Shown piece by piece: positions 34,859 through 35,865 of a DNA stretch of 35,865 bases. The notes beneath the pieces are model-generated. The model made no database searches. It was not told where the DNA came from and worked only from the letters and a program-made list of their open reading frames with translations. Made by a program: the position numbers and the translations under genes. The number at the start of each line of letters is the position of its first letter. Within the stretch, counting starts at the first letter, position 1. The DNA comes from JAWUVP01 sp034112285 (GTDB lineage Bacteria; Pseudomonadota; Gammaproteobacteria; JABDGN01), in assembly GCA_034112285.1 (NCBI GenBank), contig JAWUVP010000044.1:1-35865 (forward strand), in the 5' to 3' direction.

Positions 34859-35865
34859 ATGGCAACAATCCAAGAACGTAAAAGCGAAAAAGGCACAACC
34901 TACCGAGTCATGGTTCGCTTAAAAGGCTACCCGGTACAAACAGCCAGCTTTAATCGTAAGACAGACGCAAAAACCTGGGCCACTCAAACAGAAGCCGCCA
35001 TTCGTGAAGGCCGTCACTTCAAAACATCTGAAGCCAAACGCCATACATTGAAAGAGTTAATTGCTCGCTACATCCGCGATATTTTACCCACCAAACCAAA
35101 GAGTGAAGCAAAACAAAAAAACCAACTTGAATGGTGGTCAGATAAACTGGGCATATACGCCCTAGCCGATGTTACGCCGGCCAAGATTGCAGAGGTTAGA
35201 GATGAGCTAGCTAATGGTGACACTTATCGCGGCACAAAACGCTCACCATCAACCGTGAACCGATATTTAGCGGCCCTATCCCATGCATTTACAATTGCCG
35301 TAAAGGAATGGGGCTGGATAGAAAGCAACCCACTGTCTAAAATTCGTAAACTCAAAGAGCCAAGAGGACGCGTTCGCTTTTTGTCTGAAGAGGAGCGCAA
35401 AGCATTACTCGAAGCCTGCAAGCAAAGTAAGTCGCCATATCTCTATCTTGTTGTTGTGCTATTGCTTTCAACTGGCGCCAGACGTTCCGAAATAATAAAC
35501 CTGCGCTGGTCTGACGTTGACTTATCACGCCGCATAATCCTACTTGAAGAAACCAAAAATGGTGAACGCAGAGTCTTACCACTGGGCCAACATGTTTACG
35601 ACTTACTATATGAATATGCCAAAGAAAAACATACGCCTCAAGACCTTCTATTCCCCGATAGCCGAGACAAAAACAAACCCGTGGAAGTGCGCGTGGCATG
35701 GGATAAAGCAGTGCTGGAAGCTAAATTAGCTGATTTTAGGTTACATGATTTACGTCACAGCGCAGCGTCGTACCTAGCAATGAACGGTGCAAGCCTTACG
35801 GAAATTGCCGAAATTCTTGGGCACAAAACATTGCAAATGGTTAAACGCTATTCGCACTTCTCAGA
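34859..35865 (+). CDS. Tyrosine-type site-specific integrase (3' end outside window)
   Basis: 335 codons are visible. Residues 1-55 (TYRVMVRLKGYPVQTASF) are an arm-DNA-binding domain of phage integrases; 62-160 a SAM-like core-binding domain; 175-335 the catalytic domain. The full catalytic set is visible: Arg208 (TGARRSE), Lys233 (ETKNGERR), His296 and Arg299 (LHDLRHS), His322 (LGHKT) and Tyr331 (KRYSHFS). Only the last few residues are cut off, so the enzyme is probably active. It marks the left end of an integrated element at tRNA-Leu. Start: first ATG of the frame with the conserved N-terminus; the ribosome-binding site is weak. Confidence 0.95.
   Translation, partial: MATIQERKSEKGTTYRVMVRLKGYPVQTASFNRKTDAKTWATQTEAAIREGRHFKTSEAKRHTLKELIARYIRDILPTKPKSEAKQKNQLEWWSDKLGIYALADVTPAKIAEVRDELANGDTYRGTKRSPSTVNRYLAALSHAFTIAVKEWGWIESNPLSKIRKLKEPRGRVRFLSEEERKALLEACKQSKSPYLYLVVVLLLSTGARRSEIINLRWSDVDLSRRIILLEETKNGERRVLPLGQHVYDLLYEYAKEKHTPQDLLFPDSRDKNKPVEVRVAWDKAVLEAKLADFRLHDLRHSAASYLAMNGASLTEIAEILGHKTLQMVKRYSHFS

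Noticed and set aside
34693..34881. 62-residue frame just before the integrase
   Set aside because: It covers the TGTGCC boxes and overlaps the integrase start out of frame; no ribosome-binding site.

Overview
The window reads as a gammaproteobacterial chromosome. It carries the conserved rpsB-tsf-pyrH-frr-uppS-cdsA-dxr-bamA-skp-lpxD-fabZ-lpxA cluster, dnaE and rnhB, a tRNA-Gly/Cys/Leu cluster in the order of E. coli glyW-cysT-leuZ, a 180-kDa-type NAD-glutamate dehydrogenase and csrA. A gnnA-gnnB pair next to lpxB and a large ankyrin-like repeat protein point, as an inference, toward Legionellales or a relative. I cannot name a species.

Layout. 1-2621: 5' part of dnaE (minus), cut by the window edge. 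2756-4411: small lipoprotein, rnhB and an exported hypothetical protein. 4775-6904: a 709-residue protein with seven 37-residue ankyrin-like repeats. 6990-7153: a MITE-like imperfect inverted repeat. 7307-10470 (plus): gnnA, gnnB and lpxB, facing the opposite way to the envelope operon. 10487-21587 (minus): lpxA, fabZ, lpxD, skp, bamA, dxr, cdsA, uppS, frr, pyrH, tsf and rpsB. This is the Pseudomonas-type order, but rseP is missing between dxr and bamA. 21792-23056 (plus): map and a 103-residue unknown. 23180-24265 (minus): a PAPS/APS-reductase-like protein followed by 7Fe ferredoxin fdxA. 24266-25066: a non-coding AT-rich stretch with clustered DnaA-box-like sites. 25067-25140: tRNA-Arg(CCU). 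25150-33846 (minus): csrA, an EEP-family hydrolase, a haloalkane-dehalogenase-like protein without its nucleophile, NAD-GDH, tsaB, and a REC-histidine kinase. 34149-34481: three tRNA genes. 34859-end: tyrosine integrase of an element apparently inserted at tRNA-Leu, preceded by an 11-bp-phased array of TGTGCC boxes.

How the genes work together. The central block makes and assembles the outer membrane: LpxA, LpxD, LpxB and FabZ for lipid A, GnnA/GnnB for a diamino-sugar lipid A precursor, BamA/Skp for porins, UppS for the undecaprenyl carrier, CdsA for phospholipid and Dxr for isoprenoid precursors. It is followed upstream by translation genes (S2, EF-Ts, RRF, Map). The accessory content is at 4.4-7.2 kb (repeat protein and inverted-repeat element) and at the right edge (integrase).

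The most notable observations are: the GnnA/GnnB lipid A signature with local inversion; loss or relocation of rseP; a BamA with VQGI in place of the VRGF motif; a dehalogenase-fold protein with Gly for Asp at the nucleophile; the DnaA-box cluster; the phased TGTGCC array; and the 37-residue ankyrin-like protein.
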